Shown: piece after piece, positions 1-11,947 of the stretch
Position numbering within the stretch: position 1 is the first letter of the stretch
Layout: each line of letters begins with the position of its first letter
Assembly (NCBI GenBank): GCA_020284085.1
Contig: JACEVL010000478.1
Location: forward strand, 1,612,939-1,676,938
From: Aporrectodea caliginosa
Taxonomy: Eukaryota > Annelida > Clitellata > Crassiclitellata > Lumbricidae
Length of the DNA stretch: 64,000 nt
Direction of reading: 5' to 3'
The notes under the pieces: generated by a model
What the model was told of the DNA's origin: nothing
Seen by the model: the letters and a program-made list of their open reading frames with translations, nothing else
Databases searched by the model: none
Made by a program: the position numbers and the translations under genes

Positions 1-118
1 TTTAAAAAAATAACTAGAAAGCCTTTGAAACCCATCGTGTTTGGTGGTTCTGTTTTATTGAGGTCATTGACTTTTGGACTATACTAATCAGAGCAGAACA
101 ATATATCAGATAAGGTCA

Positions 119-514
119 CAGAAGAAATAGAAAAGAATAAGAGAAGAAAAAGAAAAAACAATGAAGAAAAAAGAAGAAAAGAAGAAGAAGACCAAGAACA
201 AGAACAAGAAGAAAGAAGAAGAAGAAGAAGACAAGGAAGAAGAAGAAGTAGAAGAAGAACAAGAAGAACAAGAAGAACAAGAACAAGAACAAGAACAAGA
301 AGAACAAGAACAAGAACAAGAACGAGAAGAAGAAGAAGAACAAGAAGAAGAACAACAACAACAAGAAGAACAAGAAGACAAGAAGAACAAGAAGAACAAG
401 AAGAACAAAGAAGAAGAACACGAAGAAGAACAAGAAGAACAAGAAGAAGAAGAAGAACAAGAAGAAGAAGAAGAAGAAGAACACGAAGAAGAAGAACAGG
501 AAGAAGAAAGAGAA
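119..514. repeat. Purine-rich GAA/CAA microsatellite
   Basis: About 400 bp of almost pure purine on the plus strand, built from GAA with scattered ACA/CAA triplets. It gives long lysine/glutamate/glutamine or poly-phenylalanine/leucine open frames on both strands that are by-products of the repeat and not genes. Confidence 0.95.
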
Positions 515-540
515 GTCAGCGCAGCTATCTCGTTGAAGTA

Positions 541-1368
541 GCCTTGCCCTTCCTTGTTTTGGAGTCTTTAAACTGTACCTATTGGTTATTGATAATAATC
601 TGCCTACATGTGCATTCGTTAATACCTTAAAATCAGACCACTCTGCAATCCATCGGAAACCCTATACTATTACAACTGACTCGGATACTGTAGTAGACAA
701 GATCTCTACTAATGAAATTACATAATAGTCTCGAGCTAGAAATAACGATCAGTGATATATCAAATCTTCTGCCGGTTATTTTATGAAGTTTGGTGGTGCA
801 CGGAGACAAAATCAACCGTATGTAATTAGAGTGGAGGACTGTTCCAAGAAAACGGTCCAACATATGAGACTGATGGGATCAATGTGAAATGCGACAGCGT
901 GGCAACTGCATATCTCCACAGGCCGCATGCGCAATCGTCATAGACCGAGCTGACTCGAGACTGGAACACAGAGCCCAATGTATGCCGAAGCAGTGTCAAC
1001 AATTGAAACACGTGTCAGCATGATGGTCTAGAAAGCAATAAGCTCCGCAACAGGAAGCCAGTGTATCTCATCTCATATATTCAGTTAATTGCAAATATGT
1101 GAGCTTGTTTGTTATGACTTAAGCAGCACAGTTAAAGAGGGACTGGATATGGTGCAACTGGAACGTTTACAGATCAGCAAGGATAGAATTGCAATAGTCC
1201 ACGCGGGTCACGATGAATGAGTAGACGAGGGTCCCTGCAGCGCTGAACGACATACCTGTATCTGGTGCAACTGGTAAAACTATGATCTTCAAAGGTGGTG
1301 ACTGGTAATTAATTGGTTTTCGGATTTTCTCAGAAATAGGATGTATCCTATTACTACTCTGACTATCT
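541..1368. other. Intergenic, no recognised feature
   Basis: Unique-looking AT-moderate sequence. No coding frame with recognisable protein similarity, no long repeat and no clear transposon end was found. Confidence 0.5.
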
Positions 1369-1553
1369 TACACAGATGCGCGATGTGGAGTCCCACGAGG
1401 CTCCATATTGGTTCCTTTATTATTTTTGGTGTACATTGACAAATTACATTACCAGCTCTACATGTATCAACTTCTAATATTTGATACTGATGTATTTCTG
1501 TCGATAAAATCGAAAGATATGTTAGTTTATAAAGTAAATTTCAAACTAAAACT
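1369..1553 (+). pseudogene. Non-LTR retrotransposon reverse transcriptase fragment
   Basis: A plus-strand frame reads CGVPRGSILVPLLFLVYID, which is the classic palm motif of LINE reverse transcriptases (family consensus GVPQGSILGPLLFLIYIND). It continues to IFDTDVFLSIKSKD, where the catalytic A/Y-x-D-D box is expected but has decayed to FDTD. The frame is short and lacks upstream and downstream domains, so this is a dead fragment of a CR1/Jockey-like element. The identification rests on the motif only. Confidence 0.8.
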
Positions 1554-2255
1554 TGTATAGACTGCGTTTAAACCCAACAAACTGGCACTGAATTTATAAA
1601 AAGGAATTATTCAGATCTCATAGAAAATTATCCTCAAATATTAGGGTTGACAATACTAGAACAATTAAATATTCGAAGTCACAAATTGTCAAAAGATTGA
1701 CAAAATATCTTGCATTAGTTTTCTCCGACCGCGAAATGCGCTGCCTTATAATAACTACTTAATCTCTCCACGCCGATCTTATTGCAGTATCACCAGGACC
1801 TCAAATTACCTGTCTACCGCACACCTTTTAAGAAACCGTTAATGGTATTTGATAGAATGAAAGTACATGTAGTTAAACGTTCAATGAATGGTCATTATTT
1901 TCAGAATTTAAAGATCTGTATGTAGTCAACTGATCCGCAGATACCAATTCGCTTATTTCTGAACATTGGCGCATTTCTTTATTTGTTGTGATTCGTGCTT
2001 CAATGGTAGGCCTAAGTGCTACTACTTGTGGAAATAAAAGTCAGAAAGCACAAAAATGCCAGTGGAACAAAACTGTTCCTTCTTGATAACCCGTTGACAC
2101 TAGTAAACTTCTACAACAAGGTACAAATTAACTTTGTTTCAGTGATCAATAAAGCACGAAACATAGATTAGAACATAGACATGATACGTTGTTTCTCGAT
2201 TATACAGGACGGCATTAGCGTCACGATCTTTGCCAAAGACCACACGTGGAAGATT
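1554..2255. other. Intergenic, 3' flank of the first dioxygenase gene
   Basis: No coding similarity. The right part is expected to hold the 3' UTR of the minus-strand dioxygenase gene that stops at 2256. A reverse-strand AATAAA (TTTATT on plus) occurs near 1977, but it is not close enough to assign with confidence. Confidence 0.4.
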
Positions 2256-3275
2256 TCAAATATGTCCCTGGTGGTCCTTGAATAAACTGGCCATTATGCG
2301 TCTTGGTGGAAGGAAGAAATCGCTTCTGGAGTGCTGCACGGCCCTGTTATCAATCATGACGACATCCGTGTGTTGCCACTTGAAGGACACTCTGACCTCA
2401 TCCATGACTTTCTTCATCGTCTCAAGCACCTCAGCGCTCATGATGTCACCGTTGGGGAAGATAGCTACTTTTGTAACGTCGCGCTCTGAAACCATGGCAT
2501 ATGTGAAGATTGAGTTGAACCACATCTTCTTTCCCGTTCTCTTATCGAGGCGAATTGCCCGAAGTACCTCGGTCAGCGTTTTCATAGCTCCGTTTTCGAG
2601 CCACTCAAAGTCGTAGCCGGAAGCCTTGGCTTTACGCTCTGCTTCCTCTCTGCTAGAGGTGAAGAACGTTGATTGCCAGCTCCGTCCAAACCCGGTGCTA
2701 GGATCATCTCCATCTGGAGCGACCCTGGGGTAGCGCACTCCCTCCTTCTCGAGGCGATTGACGAAATCAGGTTCACGCTCTAGCATCTTGCGGTAGATGA
2801 CGTTGGAAAGGGCGAGAGGAGTGTCGCCTCCTTCCTTTGCCGGAAGTTCGCAGTAGAAGAACAGGATGTGAGGGTTATCGCTGAGGTGCGCCATCTCGTG
2901 ATGGAATGGGATCAGGGCTCCTGGAGCCGCCTCAGCTGACGTGTAGACATTGCCGACTATGTTCTTCCTCACACCTATGCCGGCCACGTCAAGAAATGGA
3001 TCGTAGCCGTAGGCTTTGGCGAATTCGTCGAAGTCCTTCGGAGTGTCGAAAGGAAATCCGCGGAAAAGGATCGCTCCGTACTTGAGGAGAACACCCTCGA
3101 TGACATTGAGGTTCTTCTTGACCCAGTCATTCCAGAACTGTGCGTCCTTGTCCTTGAAGGCGTCGGTTGGACTCAGAATTAACGGAAATACTACATCGTC
3201 GAAGACCTTCTGTTCCTTGATGCTCACCGATTTGACCCCTTCAGGAAGGTCGTGAACTTCTAATTCAGTGGACAT
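2256..3275 (-). CDS. TfdA/clavaminate-synthase-like Fe(II)/2OG dioxygenase, copy 1
   Basis: Intact 339-residue intronless coding region. The family (TfdA/TauD, including clavaminate synthase and plant At3g21360-like proteins) oxidises small organic substrates using Fe(II), O2 and 2-oxoglutarate. The facial triad is visible: H125-H126-E127 in IPFHHEMAH (the H-x-E variant typical of clavaminate synthase) and distal H315 in DNRAVQHSRSDF, followed by PPRR, which likely binds the 2OG carboxylate. GDTPLALSN and KKMWFNSIF are conserved in all copies here. There is no signal peptide or membrane segment, so it is probably cytosolic. The ATG at 3275 sits 20 bp inside a predicted acceptor (exon starts at 3295), and the start is conserved across paralogues. 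The substrate is unknown. Family assignment is confident; function beyond that is inference. Confidence 0.93.
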   Translation of the reverse strand: MSTELEVHDLPEGVKSVSIKEQKVFDDVVFPLILSPTDAFKDKDAQFWNDWVKKNLNVIEGVLLKYGAILFRGFPFDTPKDFDEFAKAYGYDPFLDVAGIGVRKNIVGNVYTSAEAAPGALIPFHHEMAHLSDNPHILFFYCELPAKEGGDTPLALSNVIYRKMLEREPDFVNRLEKEGVRYPRVAPDGDDPSTGFGRSWQSTFFTSSREEAERKAKASGYDFEWLENGAMKTLTEVLRAIRLDKRTGKKMWFNSIFTYAMVSERDVTKVAIFPNGDIMSAEVLETMKKVMDEVRVSFKWQHTDVVMIDNRAVQHSRSDFFLPPRRIMASLFKDHQGHI

Positions 3276-3294
3276 GGTTGATCGATTTCACGAA

Positions 3295-4145
3295 GCTGTG
3301 CAAAATAATCAATCGAAAGATGTTGCAGCTGTCGACCAATACCACAAAGATTACTAAGATTATTTGATGATGACAACGATCATGATTACCACTACTCCTG
3401 ATGATGTGGAACGTAAGGTATTTGTGTGTATCAATCAAGATGGTCATGGTCAATTTATTCAATCGCTTACAGCGCATCAAATCGATGTCGTTAGTGCACT
3501 ATACATGTATAAATGTTGTGATAAAATTCGGTCATTATATCAACATCGTTGATGTTCTGTCGTATGTGCACTTCTGAACTTTGGAAGGAAGGCAAAACCA
3601 ATAATGGTCCAATATACAATGTATTGTTTTGTATTTTATTATTTAACGACAGTCAAAAGATTAAAGGAATTTCTTTAGGTTCGGAACATCGACAACGTCA
3701 CTCTCTAAATTAATGGAGACTTAACAGGCTTAAATAGAATCCTCTTGGTTAATTACATTGAAACCATCACGAATTCAATTGATAGAGGTCATATTGTTGC
3801 ACCTACCTTTGTCTAGAAGTAAAAACGAACGAAGATGTGTTGTTTCGAGAATCGTACAGTGGACAGGACCGCTTTGTTCTATAATGTACTGAGCGATAAG
3901 GAACAAATTGGTGACTGCAGAGTCTGAAGTAGAAGCTAAAAATATCACTAGATCTCGAGTTTCGTACATTGGGCGGAGACTCATTGTGTTATAATGAGAA
4001 GTTTGCAACAACATGGCGGCTGTAGGGTCCGAAATCCAATTTTATTATCTGGGACAAGGACTATAGCGGAACAAATTGAATGCACGGTTCACATTCACCA
4101 AGGCCTACGTGCGGTACACTGGTACATTCACTATATCAACAAATG
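3295..4145 (-). promoter_or_regulatory. 5' UTR intron and noncoding first-exon block of dioxygenase copy 1
   Basis: On the minus strand a donor (CAAAG/GTAGGT, last exon base 3807) and an acceptor (TTTTGCACAG, exon resumes at 3295) bound a 511-bp intron in the 5' UTR. The segment 3770-4145, which would hold the first noncoding exon and promoter, recurs with clear similarity upstream of copies 2, 3 and 4. That argues it is a functional part of the duplicated gene unit. The transcription start is not identified. Confidence 0.6.
3545..3600 (+). repeat. Partial SINE tail
   Basis: The segment with TCGTATGTGCACTTCTGAAC matches the 3' part of the tRNA-derived SINE at 35675-35890. Only the tail is present here. 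Confidence 0.55.
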
Positions 4146-5980
4146 ATCAGTAAGAGGTTAAATGAATTCGCCAAGATTCGAAAACATTTATCAGTCGAGT
4201 TAAAAACAAATTAGGAGATCCTAATCCATGCTATTTCTCAGATTTGTGTAGGAAATTTTAAATTCTTTTCAGAATATTTGCGCTATAATTATGAATGAAA
4301 ATACTTATCAAGATCTACATTCTTATAGCCACAGTGATGGTGGTAGTTGTGGGTGTGGTGATAATTGCGGTGGCAAATATGATAGTGGTGATAGTAGTTG
4401 TAGTGGTGGTAGCTGTGGTGGTGGTAATTGTAGTTGAGGTAATAGTTGTTTGTTGGTAGTTGTAGTAAAAGTTGTGGTGTTAGTTCTGTTGCAAAATAAA
4501 ATATGGTATTATAGTCTTGATGGTTAAAGTTGTTATCGTGGTGGTTATAGGGTGGCAGTTGTGATGGTGGTCGAAATGGGATATTTTGATAGAGGTGTAT
4601 ATTATGCAGTAGTTTCCTTCGAGAAGAGACACTCTCCGAGGAGCTCTAGACCTGACAACAGAAAAATGCCACAAATCGTGAGAAATGGTTTTCAAGGTCT
4701 CACGAACTAAAGACAGACGAAGACAAAGAAGCTCAATGTTTTAAAGTTGATGTAGGTGGTAGTGGTGGCTGTCGTTGGGGGTTGTTGTCGCTGATGATGG
4801 TGGTGGTGTTGATTCTGGTGTAGGTGGAGGTGGTAATAGTAACCCGCCTCAAAGGTGAGCGTGATCCATGATTGGCAACAGTTCGATTGTGGGAGGACGT
4901 GAAAACAACACAAATCATATCAATGGGAGTAGAGTTTGTCAAACGAGAAACATGGATTCTAACCCTGAATTTAAGATTCGAAGGCATTGTCACTCAGCCA
5001 CGAAATCACGGGCTTAACCTTCGCGAAATCCGCAGCGTAGATTATCCATAACTGAGAATGGACTTGTCACTAGGTGCTCAATAGTCCTTAGAGTTCCCGT
5101 ACATGTCTTCTAGGTACCGCATAAATATGAGAGTGGACCACAATGACAGCACGACAGTTACTGTACAGTGAGGTCTGAAGTTTTTCGCGTGATGCGGAGT
5201 CAGACTGAAGGGAATCCAGATCACTCACTGTCTTGTTGGATTGGTGAGGTCGAATTTGCGCCTCAGAAGAGTTATCCTTCAACGTTTATTATACCAGATG
5301 CAGAGTTTCAATATAGGCGCGCAAACCAAGAGAGCTCTCTTTATCTTTTTGCCTCTACCGTACTATACTGGGGTGTAAATGTAAATGTAAATCTGGGAGA
5401 TTTCACAAAGCCACACAAAAGACACGTCATAGAGACTGGCGCTATATAAAACGAAGTCTGCAAGAGCCAGGTTATTTGATCGGTTTTGGTGCCAGGTTAG
5501 AGTCCGGGGGAGTTCAAGTCGAGCAGATAACACGGTGCTACAGAGAAAATCCTGGATGATAGTGGTCATGAGATTGTACATGAAGCATTAGTGCTATTCT
5601 CAGTATTAGATAAAGGAGGACTATGCCAATGACACTTGCAATTCCAAAACTGAAAAGATGCCATGATAAGGGACCAGATACATGCATACCATATACATCG
5701 ATACATACAGAGTCGTTGAAAAGCAACTTACTATTCCACTAATTTAAATTGGTTGAATAATTGCGAACTTATAAATGAAGTTGAGGTTGATTTCAACGGT
5801 TATGGCAGCCTTGCATGAAATATATATAATACTTAATTAGTGAATTTTTATTTACTGCGTGCAAATGTGATGAAAATTAGATGAATTTCCAAACTACCGT
5901 CTGATATCTTTCTTTTTGTTGCTGGACTTCAACCTTAAACCTCTTGGCTGATAATCAAGTATCCTGTGCCATAGACTAGG
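4146..5980. other. Intergenic with imperfect GGT-rich repeats
   Basis: Contains two degenerate GTGGTNGT tracts at about 4330-4480 and 4745-4835. Otherwise no gene, RNA or transposon end was recognised. Confidence 0.5.
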
Positions 5981-6862
5981 AGAAAACGAGGCAAGAGCTT
6001 AATCAGTACAATCATTGACACCCACTTCATTCAGGTCAGGGTTGCTAAACCTATATTATATTACCATTGGCATTGTCTGAAAGAATTTAATCGTAGTTGA
6101 TATTAAGCCAACACCAGCAACGGCCCAGAACTTGAAAATCGTTCAAAGATCACTGTGTCTTATGAAAATGTTATCAGTTGTTGCTGCATTTACGTACTTA
6201 TAAAACTATCTGATTATTCGTTTAAATAATTAGTAAATAAAGAAATCTTTAAGTATGTTTGTAGATTTATGTCGCATGTCGACTTTCGTAAATCTGTTCC
6301 GCAGCTGTTACATAGACAGAGCATTGGTAAATGGTAAAAACGAAGCAGGAAGTTTTTTCCTTGGAACCACTTGAGACATCGCACCAAGAACCCAATTACC
6401 ATCCCGAGATCTGCGAATGGTAGGCCTTTGTACTGGGTCGGCATTCATCGCAAGGGATGTACGACTATGCATATAATCATAGCAACAGGTTCTCTTATTT
6501 GTTACGAAATAATAACATCAACTATGCAACTGGTTCCTACAACTATGTTACTGGTTCCCAGTCGTTAATGAGAACTCAACTGTTAGTTACGATATAGTTC
6601 GTTTATTGGTGCTGTGTGGCGCTATCTAGTGATACTTATGAGTATTAACTGTTTAGATACAGTAAATGGCACTCCTAAAACCTAAAACGGTGGTTATTAA
6701 TAATAAATGACAATTCGAGTAATTTAATTGTAGTCAATTATATAATATCATATCCCGACAATTTCTTTTCTTTTTTGCATTATGACTGACATTTCATTCT
6801 GGTTCAAAGATAACGCTATTAACGTGACCATCGTCGCTAAAGAGCACTTCAGAATGGTGGTT
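5981..6862. other. Intergenic, duplicated 3'-flanking block
   Basis: The stretch at about 6095-6260, from CCAGCAACGGCCCAGAAC through the AT-rich run ending in AAAGAAATC, is clearly similar to 10245-10440. It therefore belongs to the repeated gene unit, lying 3' of dioxygenase copies 2 and 3. No coding signal. Confidence 0.55.
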
Positions 6863-7891
6863 TCAAATAGGTCCCTGGCGGTCCTTGAATTGACTGGTCA
6901 CTATGCGCCTTGGCGGAACGAAATCGTCCCTGGCATGCTGAACAGCCCGGTTATCAATCAAGACAACATCCTTGTGTTGCCACTTGAAGGACACTCTGAC
7001 CTCGTCCATGACCTTCTTCATCGACTCAAACGTCTCAGCGCTGATGGTGTCCCCGTTGGGAAAGATAACAGCTATTCTTTTGCTTGCGGTAGGTGCGTGC
7101 TGTAAAACCATGGAATATGTGAAGACCGAGTTGAACCACATCTTCTTACCAGTTCTCTTATCGAGGCGAATTGCCCGAAGTACCTCTGTTATTGTCTTCA
7201 TAGATCCGTCTTTAAGCCATTCGAAATCGTAACCGGAAACCTTTGCCTTCCTCTCGGCTTCCTCTTTGTTAGAGGTGAAGAACGTTGACTGCCAGCCCCG
7301 TCCATATCCAGAAGTATCATCGTCTCCATTTGGGGCGACTCTAACGTACCGCACTCCCTCCTTCTCAAGGCGTTTGATGAACTCGGGTTCTAGCTCTGCC
7401 ATCTTGCGGTATATGACGTTGGAAAGAGCGAGAGGAGTGTTGCCTCCTGCTTTGGCCGGAAGGTCGCAGTAGAAGAACAGGATGTGAGGATTGTCGTTGA
7501 GGTGCGCCATCTCGTGATGGAATGGGATCAACGATTCTGGAGCCGCCTCAGCTGCCGTGTAAACATTTCCGACAATGTTGGTTCTAACGGCTATTCCGGC
7601 CACGTCGAGAAATGGATCGTAGCCGTACGCCTTGGCGAACTCGTCGAAATCTTCCGTTGTGTCAAAGGGAAATCCGCGAAAGAGGATCGCTCCGTACTTG
7701 AGCAGTAGGCTTTCGATGACCTTGAGGTTCTTCTTGATCCAGTCATTCCAGAACGGGGAGTCATTATCCTTAAAGGCGTCGGTTGGACTCAGAATTAACG
7801 GAAATGGTGTTCCGTCGAATACTTTCTGTTCCTTGATGTTCACAGATTTGACCGCTTCCGGAAGGTCAAGGCCGTCCAATTCTGTGGACAT
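6863..7891 (-). CDS. TfdA/clavaminate-synthase-like Fe(II)/2OG dioxygenase, copy 2
   Basis: Intact 342-residue intronless paralogue of copy 1, with near-identical N-terminus (MSTELDGLDLPEAVKSVNI) and the same iron-binding H-H-E motif in LIPFHHEMAHL. The distal histidine is in DNRAVQHARDDF. Just after it the copy is one residue shorter than its paralogues (RDDFVPPRR against RSDFFVPPRR), a small change close to the predicted 2OG-binding arginine. A variable loop before IFPNGD carries LQHAPTASKR, longer than in copy 1. The stop lies in the same context (GGACCTATTTGA) as copies 3 and 5. The start is conserved and lies 20 bp inside a predicted acceptor. Likely an active cytosolic oxygenase; substrate unknown. 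Confidence 0.93.
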   Translation of the reverse strand: MSTELDGLDLPEAVKSVNIKEQKVFDGTPFPLILSPTDAFKDNDSPFWNDWIKKNLKVIESLLLKYGAILFRGFPFDTTEDFDEFAKAYGYDPFLDVAGIAVRTNIVGNVYTAAEAAPESLIPFHHEMAHLNDNPHILFFYCDLPAKAGGNTPLALSNVIYRKMAELEPEFIKRLEKEGVRYVRVAPNGDDDTSGYGRGWQSTFFTSNKEEAERKAKVSGYDFEWLKDGSMKTITEVLRAIRLDKRTGKKMWFNSVFTYSMVLQHAPTASKRIAVIFPNGDTISAETFESMKKVMDEVRVSFKWQHKDVVLIDNRAVQHARDDFVPPRRIVTSQFKDRQGPI

Positions 7892-7910
7892 GCTTGATCG
7901 ATTTTACTAT

Positions 7911-8815
7911 TCTGTCAAATATAATTATACAAGTAGTCATTCAATCAAAGTATAAAATTTGTCAATCAGTAATCCAATCACTCTGTCGATCAATCGATTG
8001 ATTGACCAGCCATCGGACAAACTTACACCTTGTCCCGATTTTAGTTTACCTTGATGATGATGTTAAATTGTCGTCCAATACGACGAAGATGATTATGATT
8101 ATCTGGTGACGGCATCGATCATGATTGCGGCTACTCATTATGATCATCATTATGAGATAATCACGTTCATTAATTAAGACGAATAGGCCTACTGTTAATT
8201 CACTGAATCTCAGATAGAGGAGAACCTGGATTTTGTAAGTAGTGCAATTCAAATGGTTCGCTAAATTGCGACCATGATATCGACATAGTCGAGATTATCT
8301 AATGGGACTAAAATATTAAATAAATTTGCCAAACTTCGGCATGCTGATATCTTCCATACACCATTTAATGGATATTCAAAGCGTTTAATGAATTCTCGTA
8401 GTTTTGCTATTTTGATGCGATCACGAGTTCAATCAATAGAGGTTATAGCGTTACATTTACCTTTGTCTTGTAGTACAAAAGCTACGAAGATGCTATGTCA
8501 GACAGAGTCCAAGCGACCTCTATGTGCGTTCTTGAGTATCGTACATTGGACGGAGCCCCAGTGTTTGTATATTTAATATTATAAAACAATATGGCGCCCG
8601 CAGAGTCCGAAGTAGAAGACAAAATATATTAGTAGATATCGAGCAACAAACAATGAGCAGAGACTAGTTTTTTTCATCTAGCCTCAGGCAACAACATGGC
8701 TGCTGTAGAGTCAGAAATCCAAGTTGAAAGTCTTGGACAGAACAAATTGTGTGTTCGGATCACATTCACGGAAGTATGCTACATTTTATGCCTTCATTAT
8801 ATCAACTAACAGGAT
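7911..8815 (-). promoter_or_regulatory. 5' UTR intron and noncoding first-exon block of dioxygenase copy 2
   Basis: Minus-strand donor (CAAAG/GTAAATG, last exon base 8461) and acceptor (ATATTTGACAG, exon resumes at 7911) define a 549-bp intron in the 5' UTR. The block 8425-8815 aligns with 3770-4145 upstream of copy 1, including shared ATGGCNGC/TAGAGTC(C/A)GAA stretches. An AT-rich TATA-like segment lies near 8569-8586 on the minus strand, but no start site can be fixed. Confidence 0.6.
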
Positions 8816-9062
8816 GGTGGTGATGGAACCAATTTGCCAAGATTAGGTTCATTCAAAACTTCAGTAGATTAAGTAATTCAACTACTTAATCTACTAAGCC
8901 CAATTACTGTAATTGGGCTTAACAGATTTATTTTGGGCTTAAAAGATTTATTTTGCGCCGATGTTAATGACTGCCGATTTTAGTAGAAAATTTTATATTC
9001 GGCTAAGAATAATTATTTGCGTGGTAGTATTGAATGGAAATAGTATCCAGGTCTTAATGTTT
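8816..9062. other. Short intergenic with local inverted AT repeats
   Basis: Contains overlapping repeats of TTAAGTAATTCAACTACTTAA and of a GGGCTTAA(C/A)AGATTTATTTT phrase at about 8865-8955. No gene seen. Confidence 0.5.
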
Positions 9063-9642
9063 TTAACCCTCAGAGGGTAACCTATAAAAAAATCACACAA
9101 TTTTTCACCCCTCACTATTTGAGGCATGTGATATAGAATTAAACCATGTTCGATCAACAATGGTAATTTTACCAAGTTCAACATAAAACTGCAAAACTAG
9201 GAAACCTAACTAAAGTCAACTATCATCACAGTCATCGAGTTACAGTCATCTACACACGTAACGCTTTGTTGCATGCGTTCCATCAGCGTCACTCAGTAAA
9301 TCGCTATCTACATCACTGTCCTCGCAAGCATCATCGATTTCAACATTATCTAGCTCCGAGACATCACTACTATCATCAAACTCTACATTATCCTCATCTT
9401 TGTCATCATTTTAAATCCATTGGTATCAGTTTAGCAGCTTTAGCACAGATAACCGTCGAGACATCTTTGGTGAAATTACCAATCGTGGCCACGGTGTCAG
9501 TCAAAATAAGTAAGACAAAATATATGGAATTAAGCAAAAGTCATCTATGAACAGTCGTGGGCATAACTCCAAAGCTGTAAAAAATTCAGCGCAAATACTG
9601 ACAGTGGGGTAAATTCACCCCAGGTTAGCCTCTGAGGGTTAA
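9063..9642 (-). mobile_element. Non-autonomous piggyBac-type element (N-terminal remnant)
   Basis: Bounded by TTAA targets at both ends, with terminal inverted repeats TTAACCCTCAGAGG on the left and its complement CCTCTGAGGGTTAA on the right. Inside, minus strand about 9240-9411, an open frame is extremely acidic (runs such as DDKDEDNVEFDDSSDVSELD). This is typical of the N-terminus of piggyBac transposases and is followed by a stop. The catalytic core is missing. The TTAA target and end sequence are seen directly; the family call is inference from both. Confidence 0.8.
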
Positions 9643-10225
9643 GAGAGTGATGGTAACTTTGGCATAGTTAATGACAGCGATCGTGGTGGTGTTAGTCGTG
9701 GTGGTAGTCATAGTGGTGGTAGTCATAGTGGTGGTAGTTGTGGTAATGGTCGTGGTCTAGACGGAAATAGAATATGTAGATCTCTTCTAGATATGGCAGC
9801 CATAATAGGACATCGTAACACGCGGGATTATAATTAGTTAGTATGGAACAATAGCGTTTTATATACGGCTAACAAAATAATGCACCAGACAAGAACCTAT
9901 GGCGCACCACAATCTGCCGAAAATTATATAATTTTCCAGTTTCCTGAGACAGAGAGACTGTGGTTGGTAATTTTTCGAAGAGTTCCACACAGCTGGACGA
10001 TCAACCTTAAACGCATACTGCATGTGATACTGCTATCACTTCCTCTACCGCAACCAATAATTGAGCTCCATAGAGCGCACTAGTTGACGCTTTGAAACAC
10101 CCTTCTGTATAGAACTTCATCCTTGACCTTGGCACGTTAACCACTAGACTCTCGCCACCTTTGGTAACCCGAGGCAAACAAGTCAAATACTGCATACATT
10201 GATGCAACGATAAGGCAGGTCAGGA
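9643..10225. other. Intergenic with GTGGTAGTCATA repeat
   Basis: About 9690-9755 holds a short tandem repeat of GTGGTGGTAGTCATA. A minus-strand piece near 10120-10165 resembles a tRNA box A (TAGTGGTTAACGTGCC) but has no box B. No gene. Confidence 0.4.
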
Positions 10226-10840
10226 TTATAATAGGCCTATTGTTTAACGACCATTGTCCAAACTGCAAAGAAGTTTTGACATCGGTTCAACATCAACAAG
10301 AGCCCAGCCTTGAAAATCGTTCCCAGATCACTGTATCTTATCAAAGCGTTATCAGTTGTTATTGTTCTTATATATATAGTCATTAGAGCATCTTGTTATT
10401 CATCTAACAATAATTTAGTAAAGAAAGGAAAAGTGGGCATGGTATTAGTTTTGTGCTGTAAGTAGATTATAGTAAGTATCTTCGGCACCTGTTGCATGGT
10501 AAAGAGCACTATTCCATGGTAAACAATCTACTAGATGAATACATCTCTAATTGCAAAGGAATAATCATTGTATCATCTAAAAGTTCAAAGGAAAGTAACT
10601 TCTAAGTGAAATAATACATTAGAAAATTCAAAGAAGCAGCATTTTTTCTTCAATGGAATCATATATGAAAGTTCAAAGGAATTTCGTCTCAAAATGAAAT
10701 TTTGATGTTCAATGGCGCATTGTATCAGAGTGCAATACAAGCTCATCTTAAAGTTCAAAGGAATGCCATTTCAATGTGTACCTCTAAGTTACTTAAGGGT
10801 ATCATCAACATATATTTCACATGATGTCTACCAATTCCTA
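10226..10840. repeat. Duplicated flanking block and degenerate AAAGTTCAAAGGAA repeats
   Basis: 10245-10440 matches 6095-6260. It is followed at 10570-10780 by four spaced copies of a phrase like AAAGTTCAAAGGAA, roughly every 50-90 bp. No coding potential. Confidence 0.5.
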
Positions 10841-11389
10841 CATTTATATTGAACTTCACATTACATTGCATTGAAAGTCTACCTTGAAATAGATTAAGCG
10901 AAGAGATTAATTAAATTCACACGAGCAAAAAAAGTTTTTATACAATTGAGAGTCTTTGCAATCCATCAAAATCGGATCTCAGGTGTCTTCTCCAGTTCTT
11001 TCAGCGCGGTTTGAACTGGATGTCTGGGTCATACAGGAAAGTGGCGAGATTAGGGCCTATGTGTTTCCTGATACACTATAAATTTTGTCAGAAACAAAGA
11101 ACCATTAAACTATTAATTTGTGGTTCTTAATGTCTCGGGTTCTCGGCTTCAACGTTCATCTTTGAACGTTGTAAGTGAGGTATTTTCAAATTAGAGTCGC
11201 ATTGCTTTGTATTCATGAGAAAGATGCTGAATTGTATACAAGAAAACATCGAGCTCGACGCCGACACAACGGTGATGACGATGATGATTATAAGAAGCAC
11301 TGAACTACAGTAGGTGACATTGAAGAAGAATATTCTGGCGTTACAATAACGAAAACGAAGATGATGACCGTAGTGGTGAAGCCAACAGA

Positions 11390-11478
<89 letters not shown>

Positions 11479-11745
11479 CGATGACGATGATGATGATGAC
11501 GATGACGATGACGATGATGATGATGATGGTGATGACGAAGTTGCCGATGCTGATGCTGCTGATATTGGTGGCTACGGAGATTGCAGTTATTACATGATAT
11601 CGGGTGTCGACTCTTGAATATCGGTTTGTCTAAAAGACCAAATGAAATGGTTGTTTTCCTTTCACGGCGCAAGACTTATTGCAACGTAATCATCACTGAC
11701 AACCTTCTACCGAATAAGCTAAGAAAGACCGTGATGGTGAAGACG
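10841..11745 (+). repeat. Segmental duplication block A (pairs with 21530-22280)
   Basis: Ordered stretches of this block recur in the same orientation at 21530-22280. Examples are the TTCACATTACATTGCATTGAAA region, the pieces around CTTTGCAATCCATCAA, the CTTGAATATCGGTTTGTC region and CCGAATAAGCTAAGAAAGAC. In this copy a large ATG microsatellite (11386-11529) has expanded. Neither copy shows a coding frame. Confidence 0.65.
11386..11529. repeat. (ATG)n microsatellite
   Basis: About 140 bp of ATG triplets, with ATGACG interruptions in the right half. Confidence 0.97.
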
Positions 11746-11746
11746 A

Positions 11747-11801
11747 CAGAGATGATGATGATGATGATGATAATGATGATGATGATGATGATGATGATGA
11801 C

Positions 11802-11844
<43 letters not shown>

Positions 11845-11897
11845 GCAACTTCGATGACATCATCATGATGATGATCATCATCATCATTATCATCATT

Positions 11898-11947
<50 letters not shown>

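Noticed and set aside
10100..10165. tRNA-like sequence with a box A
   Set aside because: No box B at the right distance and no fold; too weak to call a SINE or tRNA.
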